DNA of 64,000 nt from Roseovarius albus (GTDB lineage: Bacteria; Pseudomonadota; Alphaproteobacteria; Rhodobacterales; Rhodobacteraceae): positions 124,001 through 188,000 of the forward strand of contig NZ_FWFX01000002.1 in NCBI RefSeq assembly GCF_900172335.1, given 5' to 3'. The translations under genes were made by a program, and so were the position numbers. The notes beneath the pieces were generated by a model. That model was not told where the DNA came from and searched no databases. It saw only the letters and a list, made by a program, of their open reading frames with translations. The first letter of the stretch is position 1. Each line of letters starts with the position of its first letter. Below, piece by piece: positions 15,310 to 22,859 of the stretch.

Positions 15310-18204
15310 ATGCTTAGGAAAAAGACCAATGGGGTTGCGAGAGGCCCCCGGCGGACAAGTATCCTGTCTGAGGTCGCGGAATCCTCCGTTGACCGCCGCG
15401 CGTTTTTGCGTGGCTCTGGCCTGGCCATTGGTGGCCTTGCTGCAATTGGCGCAACGGGCGGGTCTGTGACACGTGCAAATGCGCAAACCGCCGCGACACA
15501 GGCGGTTGAAACCGTGAAATCTGTCTGCACACACTGTTCGGTCGGCTGTACTGTTGTGGCCGAAGTCAGCAATGGCGTCTGGGTTGGGCAAGAACCCGGC
15601 TGGGATAGCCCTTTCAATTTGGGCTCGCATTGTGCTAAAGGCGCGTCGGTTCGCGAACACGCCCACGGTGAGCGCCGCCTGAAATATCCGATGAAAAAAG
15701 AAGGCGGAGAGTGGAAACGCATCAGCTGGGAACAGGCGATCAACGAGATCGGCGACGGCATGATGAAAATCCGCAAAGAAAGTGGACCAGATTCCGTCTA
15801 TTGGCTGGGCTCTGCCAAGCATAACAATGAACAGGCCTATCTGTTCCGTAAATTCGCCGCTTATTGGGGGACCAACAACGTTGACCACCAAGCGCGGATT
15901 TGCCACTCAACCACCGTTGCAGGTGTTGCAAACACATGGGGCTACGGCGCCATGACCAACTCTTACAATGACATTCACAAAAGCCGCGCGATCTTTATCA
16001 TTGGCGGCAACCCGGCCGAGGCGCATCCTGTGTCGCTGCTGCATGTGTTGCGTGCGAAGGAGCAAAACAACGCGCCACTGATTGTTTGTGATCCACGCTT
16101 TACCCGCACGGCGGCCCACGCGGATGAATATGTTCGCTTCCGTCCCGGTACAGACGTGGCACTAATCTGGGGCATCCTGTGGCACATCTTTGAAAACGGA
16201 TGGGAAGATAAAGAGTTCATTCGCACCCGTGTCTGGGGCATGGACCAGATCCGCGAAGAAGTTGCACAATGGAACCCAGAAGAGGTTGAGCGTGTCACCG
16301 GCACACCGGGCCCGCAGCTTGAGCGTGTTGCGCGGACAATGGCCAACAATCGCCCCGGCACCGTGATCTGGTGCATGGGCGGCACACAGCACACCAACGG
16401 CAACAACAACACGCGTGCTTACTGCGTGCTGCAGCTTGCGCTGGGCAACATGGGCACCTCGGGTGGTGGTACAAACATCTTCCGCGGCCACGACAACGTG
16501 CAGGGTGCAACGGACCTTGGCGTTCTGAGCCATACTTTGCCGGGCTACTATGGTCTGTCTGCTGGCGCTTGGGGCCATTGGGCGCGAGTTTGGGGTGAAG
16601 ATCCAGAATGGCTGGCGGGACAATTCGACAGCATCAAAGATAAAGAAGGCAAAGACGCCTCCTTGCAGAATCTCAAGGGTATTCCTGTCAGCCGTTGGAT
16701 CGATGGCGTGCTGGAAGATGCCGAGAACATGGAGCAACCTAATAAGGTGCGTGCCATGGTTCTGTGGGGCCATGCACCCAACTCGCAAACCCGCGGCAAG
16801 GAAATGAAAACGGCGATGGAAAAGCTGGATATGCTGGTCGTGGTTGACCCTTATCCAACGGCTTCAGCTGTGATGCATGACCGCACTGATGGGGTTTACC
16901 TGTTGCCAGCCTGTACGCAGTTTGAGACGCGTGGTTCTGTTACCGCCTCTAACCGGTCGCTGCAATGGCGTGACCGAGTTGTCGAGCCGCTGTTTGAGAG
17001 CCTCCCTGACGAGGTGATCATGGCCAAGTTCGCCAACAAGTTTGGCTGGGCTGACCGGTTCTTCCGTAATATCGAGATGGAAGACGCGGAAACCCCAAAT
17101 GTCGAAAGCATCACGCATGAGATCAATGCAGGCATGTGGACGGTGGGTTACACCGGACAGTCACCTGAGCGGATCAAACTGCACATGGCGAACCAACACA
17201 CCTTTGATCGCACGACGCTTCAGGCCATTGGTGGGCCTGCAGATGGCGATTATTACGGTATGCCGTGGCCATGCTGGGGGACGGCGGAGATGGGGCATCC
17301 CGGCACGCCGAACCTTTATGACATGTCCAAACCCGTATCCAAAGGTGGCTTGACCTTCCGCGCCCGTTTCGGTGTGGAACGTGATGGTGACAATTTGCTG
17401 GCCGAAGGGGTCTACTCTGCGGGGTCGGAAATTCAGGATGGATACCCTGAGTTTACCATGCAGATGCTGATGGACCTTGGCTGGGATGGTGATCTAACGG
17501 ATGAGGAACGCGCGGCCATTGATGCGGTTGCAGGTCCGAAGACCAACTGGAAAACCGACCTGTCGGGGGGCATCCAGCGGGTTGCGATTAAACATGAGTG
17601 CGCGCCATTTGGTAACGCCAAAGCCCGTACCGTTGTTTGGACCTTCCCTGATCCGGTGCCGATCCACCGCGAGCCGCTTTATACGCCGCGTCGCGATCTG
17701 GTGGCGGATTATCCGACCTACGAGGACCGTCAGGCCTACCGCCTGCCAACGCTCTATGCATCTATCCAGAAGAACGATTTCTCGCAGGACTATCCAATCA
17801 TCCTCACATCCGGTCGCTTGGTCGAATACGAGGGTGGTGGCGAAGAAACCCGTTCAAACCCCTGGTTAGCAGAGCTGCAGCAGGACATGTTCGTCGAAAT
17901 CAATCCACGCGATGCCAATAACCTTGGTGTGAGGGATGGCGCGCAGGTCTGGGTCGAAGGGGCGGAAGGCGCCAAGGTCAAAGTCATGGCCATGGTCACC
18001 AACCGAGTGGGTGAAGGCGTGGCCTTCATGCCATTCCACTTTGCCGGGCACATGGAGGGCGTGGATCTGAGGGATAAGTATCCCGAAGGTGCTGATCCCT
18101 ATGTTCTGGGTGAAGCGGCGAACACCGCGATGACCTACGGCTACGATTCAGTCACGCAGATGCAAGAGTCCAAAGTGTCTCTTTGCAAGATCAGCGCAGC
18201 ATAA
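15310..18204 (+). CDS. fdh3A: Formate dehydrogenase catalytic subunit (FDH3 type, Mo/W-bisMGD)
   Basis: 964-residue periplasmic catalytic subunit oxidising formate to CO2. A twin-arginine signal DRRAFLRGSGLAIGG is at 28-42. The [4Fe-4S] site uses C73, C76, C80 and C108 (CTHCSVGC ... SHCAKG). The metal-ligand position is a cysteine, C198, in DHQARICHSTT, so this is a non-selenocysteine enzyme. The following histidine and MGGTQHTNGNNNTRA are conserved in formate dehydrogenases. The C-terminal molybdopterin-dinucleotide-binding domain includes LTSGRLVEYEGGGEETRSN. A strong GGGAGGAGA site precedes the ATG. Whether molybdenum or tungsten is used is not readable, but tupBCA nearby makes tungsten possible. 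Confidence 0.96.
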   Translation: MLRKKTNGVARGPRRTSILSEVAESSVDRRAFLRGSGLAIGGLAAIGATGGSVTRANAQTAATQAVETVKSVCTHCSVGCTVVAEVSNGVWVGQEPGWDSPFNLGSHCAKGASVREHAHGERRLKYPMKKEGGEWKRISWEQAINEIGDGMMKIRKESGPDSVYWLGSAKHNNEQAYLFRKFAAYWGTNNVDHQARICHSTTVAGVANTWGYGAMTNSYNDIHKSRAIFIIGGNPAEAHPVSLLHVLRAKEQNNAPLIVCDPRFTRTAAHADEYVRFRPGTDVALIWGILWHIFENGWEDKEFIRTRVWGMDQIREEVAQWNPEEVERVTGTPGPQLERVARTMANNRPGTVIWCMGGTQHTNGNNNTRAYCVLQLALGNMGTSGGGTNIFRGHDNVQGATDLGVLSHTLPGYYGLSAGAWGHWARVWGEDPEWLAGQFDSIKDKEGKDASLQNLKGIPVSRWIDGVLEDAENMEQPNKVRAMVLWGHAPNSQTRGKEMKTAMEKLDMLVVVDPYPTASAVMHDRTDGVYLLPACTQFETRGSVTASNRSLQWRDRVVEPLFESLPDEVIMAKFANKFGWADRFFRNIEMEDAETPNVESITHEINAGMWTVGYTGQSPERIKLHMANQHTFDRTTLQAIGGPADGDYYGMPWPCWGTAEMGHPGTPNLYDMSKPVSKGGLTFRARFGVERDGDNLLAEGVYSAGSEIQDGYPEFTMQMLMDLGWDGDLTDEERAAIDAVAGPKTNWKTDLSGGIQRVAIKHECAPFGNAKARTVVWTFPDPVPIHREPLYTPRRDLVADYPTYEDRQAYRLPTLYASIQKNDFSQDYPIILTSGRLVEYEGGGEETRSNPWLAELQQDMFVEINPRDANNLGVRDGAQVWVEGAEGAKVKVMAMVTNRVGEGVAFMPFHFAGHMEGVDLRDKYPEGADPYVLGEAANTAMTYGYDSVTQMQESKVSLCKISAA

Positions 18205-18217
18205 GGAGGAAAGAGAT

Positions 18218-18811
18218 ATGGCAAGAGCAAAGTTTCTCTGCGACGCCGAACGCTGCATTGAATGCAACGCCTGTGTTACGGCCTGTAAGAACGAACATGA
18301 GGTCCCTTGGGGCATCAACCGCCGCCGGGTTGTTACCATCGAAGATGGCAAACCGGGCGAGCGGTCGATCTCGGTGGCCTGCATGCACTGTTCCGATGCA
18401 CCCTGTATGGCGGTCTGCCCTGTTGACTGTTTTTATCAGAACGAGGAAGGGGTGGTTCTCCACTCCAAAGACCTCTGCATCGGCTGCGGCTATTGCTTTT
18501 ACGCGTGTCCCTTTGGGGCGCCGCAATACCCGCAGGCCGGCAACTTCGGCTCTCGCGGCAAGATGGACAAATGTACCTTCTGTGCTGGTGGTCCCGAAGA
18601 GAATAACTCCACTACCGAGTTCCAGAAATACGGACGCAACCGGATAGCTGAAGGTAAGCTTCCAATTTGTGCCGAGATGTGCTCGACTAAGGCGCTTTTG
18701 GCAGGGGACGGCGATGTCGTGTCGGCCATCTACCGCGAACGCGTCGTGGCGCGTGGATTTGGTTCAGGTGCTTGGGGCTGGGGAACAGCTTACGACCAGA
18801 AAGGCGGATGA
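18218..18811 (+). CDS. fdh3B: Formate dehydrogenase iron-sulfur subunit (FDH3 beta)
   Basis: 197-residue electron-transfer subunit with four [4Fe-4S] sites. The cysteine groups are CIECNACVTACKNEHE near residue 12, CMHCSDAPCMAVCPVDC near 55, CIGCGYCFYACPFGAP near 88, and CTFC with later CAEMC for the fourth. It links the periplasmic catalytic subunit to the membrane cytochrome b. A GGAGGAAAG site lies 13 bases after the fdh3A stop. A hairpin follows the stop, and an unrelated AAA ATPase gene separates it from fdh3C, which is unusual for the expected fdhA-B-C order. Confidence 0.95.
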   Translation: MARAKFLCDAERCIECNACVTACKNEHEVPWGINRRRVVTIEDGKPGERSISVACMHCSDAPCMAVCPVDCFYQNEEGVVLHSKDLCIGCGYCFYACPFGAPQYPQAGNFGSRGKMDKCTFCAGGPEENNSTTEFQKYGRNRIAEGKLPICAEMCSTKALLAGDGDVVSAIYRERVVARGFGSGAWGWGTAYDQKGG

Positions 18812-18840
18812 TTTCCGCTCAGACACATGATGCGTGTCTG

Positions 18841-18871
18841 CAGGAAAGGCGATTGATTTCGCCTTTCCCTG
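18841..18871 (+). terminator. Hairpin after fdh3B
   Basis: Ten-base-pair perfect stem GGAAAGGCGA (18843-18852) with TCGCCTTTCC (18859-18868) and a six-base loop, 32 bases after the fdh3B stop. The downstream tract is only moderately T-rich, so it may be an attenuating or 3'-protective hairpin that sets different levels for fdh3AB and the downstream genes rather than a complete terminator. Confidence 0.55.
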
Positions 18872-18886
18872 TTTCCCTGAGTGGCG

Positions 18887-18966
18887 AATACGGTAAAGTA
18901 TTTTCCAATTCGTACTCTTGGGGAGAGATTAGAAATACGGTAAAGTATATTTATGCTGATACTTTA
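18887..18966 (+). promoter_or_regulatory. Repeated TAAAGTAT boxes upstream of AAA ATPase
   Basis: Two identical 15-base direct repeats AATACGGTAAAGTAT at 18887-18901 and 18934-18948, 47 bases apart, and a third inverted box ATACTTTA at 18959-18966. The second and third boxes form an 8-bp dyad with a ten-base spacer. They lie 16 to 95 bases before the probable ATPase ATG, in a local AT-rich patch that contrasts with the flanking fdh genes. They look like operators for autoregulation or for a dedicated regulator. Confidence 0.65.
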
Positions 18967-18981
18967 TTGGGAAGTCCTGTA

Positions 18982-20121
18982 ATGCCACATACCGCATTTA
19001 CGTTTTCACGCACAGAAGATGCCGTTCGATTTGCAGACGCCCTGATGGGTGCCTCTCCATTTTCATTTCGGTCCGGCCTGTTTCTGGCAGGACCCAGACG
19101 CACGGGTAAAAGTACCTTCCTGCGTCAGGATCTAATGCCAGAACTGCAGGCACGCGGAGTTCTGACCATCTATACTGACCTCTGGGCAGATCGCGGTGCA
19201 GATCCGGCGGATCTGATTGCCGAAACTCTTCGTAAGACCATGGCCAAATTGGCTAACCCCTTGCAAAAGGCTGCTAGCACCGTTGGGGCGGTTAAACTGG
19301 CAGGTGTCGAAATCACGCTTGCTGATGTCGGGCAGACAGGCGGCCTAACGCTTGCCGATGCGTTGATACGTATTGGGCAAGCTGCTGGCAAACCCGTGGC
19401 CTTGGTCGTGGATGAGGCTCAGCACGCCCTTTCAACGCCGCGCGGAATCGATGCGATGTTCGCACTCAAGGCGGCACGCGATGCAATGAATCAGGGGGAA
19501 GTCTCGCAAGTGCCGGCTTTGATGCTGGTCTTTACAGGTTCGCATCGTGACAAGCTTGTCGGTTTGTTGCGCAACAATCGCCAGCCATTCTTTGGGGCCA
19601 GTGTTACAGACATGCCGTTGCTAGGGCGGGGCTATGTTTCGGCTTATGTCGAATGGCTGAATGCCTGGCTGGCTTCAACAAATCAGATCGATTCAGATGA
19701 GGCCTATGCTGCCTTTGAGCTGCTTGGACACCGCCCGGAACGTTTGGAAGAGGCCTTGCGAGATATTGCTCTGGGTCCGGGAGGCGCGGCTGCGCTGGGC
19801 GATACTGTTCTGGGCAAGGCACATGCACTGCGCGATCGGGTATGGGCGGATTATGATAATGACTTTGGCGAGTTGAACAAAACCCAAAAGGCGGTACTAG
19901 AAGAGATGGTTGCACAGGGTACGGGATTTCAGCCGTTTGTTGTCGCAACGTTGAACGCGTTTGCCAGGCGGTTGGGACGGAAAGTCACCAAGTCGACCAT
20001 TCAAAGCGCACTGGCGGAACTCAAAGAAAAGGGGCTCATCTGGCAATCGGGCCGTGGGCAATACGCGCTTGAGGACCAGGGAATGATCCCATGGCTCAAG
20101 GCGCGTGGATTGAGGCCGTAA
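18982..20121 (+). CDS. AAA family ATPase with C-terminal winged-helix-like region
   Basis: 379 residues from the ATG at 18982. The open frame extends upstream to 18772, but that part overlaps the end of fdh3B and the repeat boxes. The Walker A is AGPRRTGKST at about 38-47, Walker B is PVALVVDEAQHAL and sensor 1 is LVFTGSHRDKL. The C-terminal 80 residues (TQKAVLEEMVAQGTGFQPF ... STIQSALAELKEKGLIWQSGRGQYALEDQ) resemble a winged helix-turn-helix. No formate dehydrogenase role is known to me. It sits between fdh3B and fdh3C with private repeat boxes upstream, so it may be a transferred stand-alone gene. The partner and target are unknown. Confidence 0.82.
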   Translation: MPHTAFTFSRTEDAVRFADALMGASPFSFRSGLFLAGPRRTGKSTFLRQDLMPELQARGVLTIYTDLWADRGADPADLIAETLRKTMAKLANPLQKAASTVGAVKLAGVEITLADVGQTGGLTLADALIRIGQAAGKPVALVVDEAQHALSTPRGIDAMFALKAARDAMNQGEVSQVPALMLVFTGSHRDKLVGLLRNNRQPFFGASVTDMPLLGRGYVSAYVEWLNAWLASTNQIDSDEAYAAFELLGHRPERLEEALRDIALGPGGAAALGDTVLGKAHALRDRVWADYDNDFGELNKTQKAVLEEMVAQGTGFQPFVVATLNAFARRLGRKVTKSTIQSALAELKEKGLIWQSGRGQYALEDQGMIPWLKARGLRP

Positions 20122-20160
20122 ATCATGTCGGGTGATCACCCTCCGATGAAAGGGAAAGTT

Positions 20161-21369
20161 ATGAAACAGATCCTCTGGTCCATTATCCTGTCATTCGGGC
20201 TGGTGTTCTCCAGTACGGCCTTTGCACAAGAAGATGATGCCTCGGAACGCGCATCCACGGGTGGAGCGCAAACGCTCGAAGATATCATGGCGCGCCAGCG
20301 CGGGGAAAAAATCGATGACAGTTTTCGGCGTGGTGCAACCGGAGACGCTGATAGTGCGGCGGGTATTGCCAATCAGTTGGGCACGCTTGGCGGTGCGTCT
20401 GATCCGGAAGTCTGGCGCGCGTTGCGCTATGGTACAGCGGATGTGACCGTTTCCACGGGCGGTGACGAAGCCCGAGTATTGATGCAGGATGGCGGTATGA
20501 AATGGCTGCGGTTCCGCGAGGGGCCGCTGGCCACCAATGGGGCATATTTGCTGGGCGGTACACTTCTGGTGCTGGTTCTGTTTTACCTAATCCGTGGTCG
20601 TATCAGAGTTGATGGCGAAAAGACCGGGCGCACAGTGACCCGATTTGCCGCGATTGAACGGTTTGGACATTGGTTGATGGCCGGGTCCTTCATTATCTTG
20701 GGCATAACTGGGTTGATTTCCCTGTTCGGGCGAAAGGTTCTGATCCCGGCCTTTGGGCACGACTCCTTTTCCACCATCGCTATAGGTTCCAAGTGGATCC
20801 ACAACAATATTTCGTGGGCCTTCATGCTGGGCCTGGTTATGGTTTTTGTGATGTGGGTCATGCACAATCTACCCAGTCGAAGCGATCTGAAATGGATTGC
20901 GCAAGGAGGTGGTTTGTTCAGAAAGGGCGTTCACCCGCCCGCCAGGAAATTCAACGCCGGGCAAAAGCTGATATTTTGGTCAGTGATCATATTTGGTGCG
21001 TCAATCTCTGCATCTGGTCTGTCGCTCCTCTTCCCCTATGATCTGCCGATGTTCGCAAAAACATTCAGCGTGCTCAATCAAACAGGTTTGCCGCAGCTCT
21101 TTGGCTTTGGCGAATTGCCAAGTGTGCTCGCCCCGCAAGAAGAGATGCAATATGCTCAGATGTGGCACGCGATCATGGCCTTCGTTTTGATGGCGATCAT
21201 CTTCGCGCACATCTATATCGGCTCTGTCGGGATGGAAGGGGCGATCGACGCCATGACCACCGGCGAAGTCGAAGAGCAATGGGCGCGCGAGCATCACAGT
21301 CTTTGGCTGGAAGAGCTTGAAGCCAAGGAATCAGACTTGCCCGAGGGCAAAGCAACTCCAGCCGAATAG
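20161..21369 (+). CDS. fdh3C: Formate dehydrogenase cytochrome b subunit (gamma)
   Basis: 402 residues from the ATG at 20161, which gives a clear signal peptide (MKQILWSIILSFGLVFSSTAFAQ region); the upstream in-frame ATG at 20125 would add a hydrophilic extension. After a periplasmic stretch of about 110 residues there are four or five membrane helices. Histidines in ERFGHWLMAGSF, WIHNNISWAF, QMWHAIMAF and FAHIYIGSVGMEGAID are the expected ligands of two b hemes. It passes electrons from Fdh3B to quinone or to a cytochrome. The long N-terminal periplasmic extension is characteristic of the FDH3/FdoI-like group in alphaproteobacteria. Its stop abuts the next ATG. Confidence 0.94.
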   Translation: MKQILWSIILSFGLVFSSTAFAQEDDASERASTGGAQTLEDIMARQRGEKIDDSFRRGATGDADSAAGIANQLGTLGGASDPEVWRALRYGTADVTVSTGGDEARVLMQDGGMKWLRFREGPLATNGAYLLGGTLLVLVLFYLIRGRIRVDGEKTGRTVTRFAAIERFGHWLMAGSFIILGITGLISLFGRKVLIPAFGHDSFSTIAIGSKWIHNNISWAFMLGLVMVFVMWVMHNLPSRSDLKWIAQGGGLFRKGVHPPARKFNAGQKLIFWSVIIFGASISASGLSLLFPYDLPMFAKTFSVLNQTGLPQLFGFGELPSVLAPQEEMQYAQMWHAIMAFVLMAIIFAHIYIGSVGMEGAIDAMTTGEVEEQWAREHHSLWLEELEAKESDLPEGKATPAE

Positions 21370-22725
21370 ATGTGGCGAATTGTCGGCACTTTGGGTGTTT
21401 TGCTGTCTGCGACGATGGCGTTCGCCCAAGATTTTAACACGCTCAAGGGGCATGGCGGCCCGGTGATGGACATCGCAATTCATCCTGAAACGGGGCGGGT
21501 TGCAACGGCCAGTTTCGATAACTCTGTCGGCTTTTGGGACGGTCGCGAACCTGTATGGTTGGAAGGGCACAGTGCGGCAGTCGTGACGCTAGAATTTGTC
21601 GAGAATAAATTCCTAGTGTCCGGTGGAGATGACTTTCAGGTATTGCTCTGGTCTCACCGGCGTTCCGATCCAGTTAAGATCGCGCAACACAAAGGCAAAG
21701 TATCCGATATTGCCTATTCGGAGAATACGCGCAGTTTTGCCACAGCAAGCTGGGACGGAACAATTGAGTATCTCAAGGCCAGTGATCTGAATGATGCCAC
21801 AGAAGTGATTGAAACCTCACAGTTCAGCTCAATGACGTTGACCGGCCATGATGCGGGGGTAAATGCGGTCGCATTTTCAGAACGAGGCGGTTTGTTTTCC
21901 GCGTCTTCCGACGGGACAATCCGATATTGGAGTGTTGATGGCTCTGAGATCTCTTCACGGGTGGTGGTTTCAAATGGCTTCGGGATCAATAAAATGGTCC
22001 TGAATGATAAGGGCGATTGGCTCGCTTACGGTTCTGTCGACGGGGTCACGCGCGTTGTACATCCAGAGACGGGTGACACGTTGCATGACTTTACGTTGGA
22101 GCGTCGTCCGATCCTGTCGATGGCGTATCACGCGAAAACTGCCCAACTCGCAGTGGGAGATGGGTACGGGTACATCATGATCATCGATACCAATGACTGG
22201 AGTATCGCCCGCGACTTCCGTGCAATGCGGCGGGGGCCGGTCTGGGCTCTGGCTTTTTCCCCTGATGGCACGCAAATCTATGCCGGTGGTATCGAGGATA
22301 TTGCCTATGCTTGGCCCGTGACCCTCTTGGAAAAGTTTGACCCGGCGGGCGGAGAAACACGCAGCTTTCTGCAAGATCCCAAGGACATGGCAAACGGCGA
22401 ACGTCAATTCATGCGCAAATGCTCAATTTGTCATGCGCTGACTGCAGACCCTTCGCGTAAGGCAGGGCCGACCCTTTATAACCTTATGAACCGCCCAGCT
22501 GGAACGATTTTGGGTTATAACTATTCTGAAACTTTGAAGAATTCTGATATTGTCTGGTCTGATGAGGCCATCCATGACCTGTTTCGATTAGGGCCAGATC
22601 ATTTTATCCCGGGGTCTAAAATGCCGATGCAACGCATTACAAAAGTGGAAGACCGACAAGATCTGATCGATTTTTTGCGCCAGGCAGGTGGCGCTGATCC
22701 AGCGGCGCAGGAGGATCTGAAGTGA
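21370..22725 (+). CDS. Periplasmic WD40 repeat-cytochrome c fusion protein
   Basis: 451 residues. Signal peptide 1-20 ends AFAQ. About six or seven WD40-like repeats span 25-320, visible as recurrent GHGGPV, GHSAAVV, ATASWDGTIEYL, GHDAGVNAVAFS and SASSDGTIRYWS. A class I cytochrome c domain follows, with CSICH at 351-355 and the probable methionine ligand in GSKMPMQRI. The start codon immediately follows the fdh3C stop, so it is co-expressed with the formate dehydrogenase. The heme domain probably accepts or relays electrons; the propeller may dock to the enzyme (inference). Confidence 0.92.
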   Translation: MWRIVGTLGVLLSATMAFAQDFNTLKGHGGPVMDIAIHPETGRVATASFDNSVGFWDGREPVWLEGHSAAVVTLEFVENKFLVSGGDDFQVLLWSHRRSDPVKIAQHKGKVSDIAYSENTRSFATASWDGTIEYLKASDLNDATEVIETSQFSSMTLTGHDAGVNAVAFSERGGLFSASSDGTIRYWSVDGSEISSRVVVSNGFGINKMVLNDKGDWLAYGSVDGVTRVVHPETGDTLHDFTLERRPILSMAYHAKTAQLAVGDGYGYIMIIDTNDWSIARDFRAMRRGPVWALAFSPDGTQIYAGGIEDIAYAWPVTLLEKFDPAGGETRSFLQDPKDMANGERQFMRKCSICHALTADPSRKAGPTLYNLMNRPAGTILGYNYSETLKNSDIVWSDEAIHDLFRLGPDHFIPGSKMPMQRITKVEDRQDLIDFLRQAGGADPAAQEDLK

Positions 22726-22859
22726 AGACAATGTTCATCGCATTTATCGTTACGGTATTGATCGCGATCATTGCCAGCGGTGTTTTATCCGGGGCAGGTT
22801 TGTCCTCGTCTCAGAAAAATGCGGGTGACGCCGTGCGCTTGGACGAGGATGAGCAATGA
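22722..22859 (+). CDS. 45-residue single-pass membrane peptide
   Basis: Starts at a GTG that overlaps the previous stop (GTGA); an ATG nine bases later is an alternative start. Residues 4-22 are hydrophobic (MFIAFIVTVLIAIIASGV), followed by a short hydrophilic tail with an acidic end DEDEQ. The stop overlaps the ATG of the response regulator in an ATGA. Four-base overlaps on both sides make it very likely to be translated. Possible roles are a small subunit of the membrane complex or a coupling peptide; no homologue is recognised. Confidence 0.72.
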   Translation: MKTMFIAFIVTVLIAIIASGVLSGAGLSSSQKNAGDAVRLDEDEQ

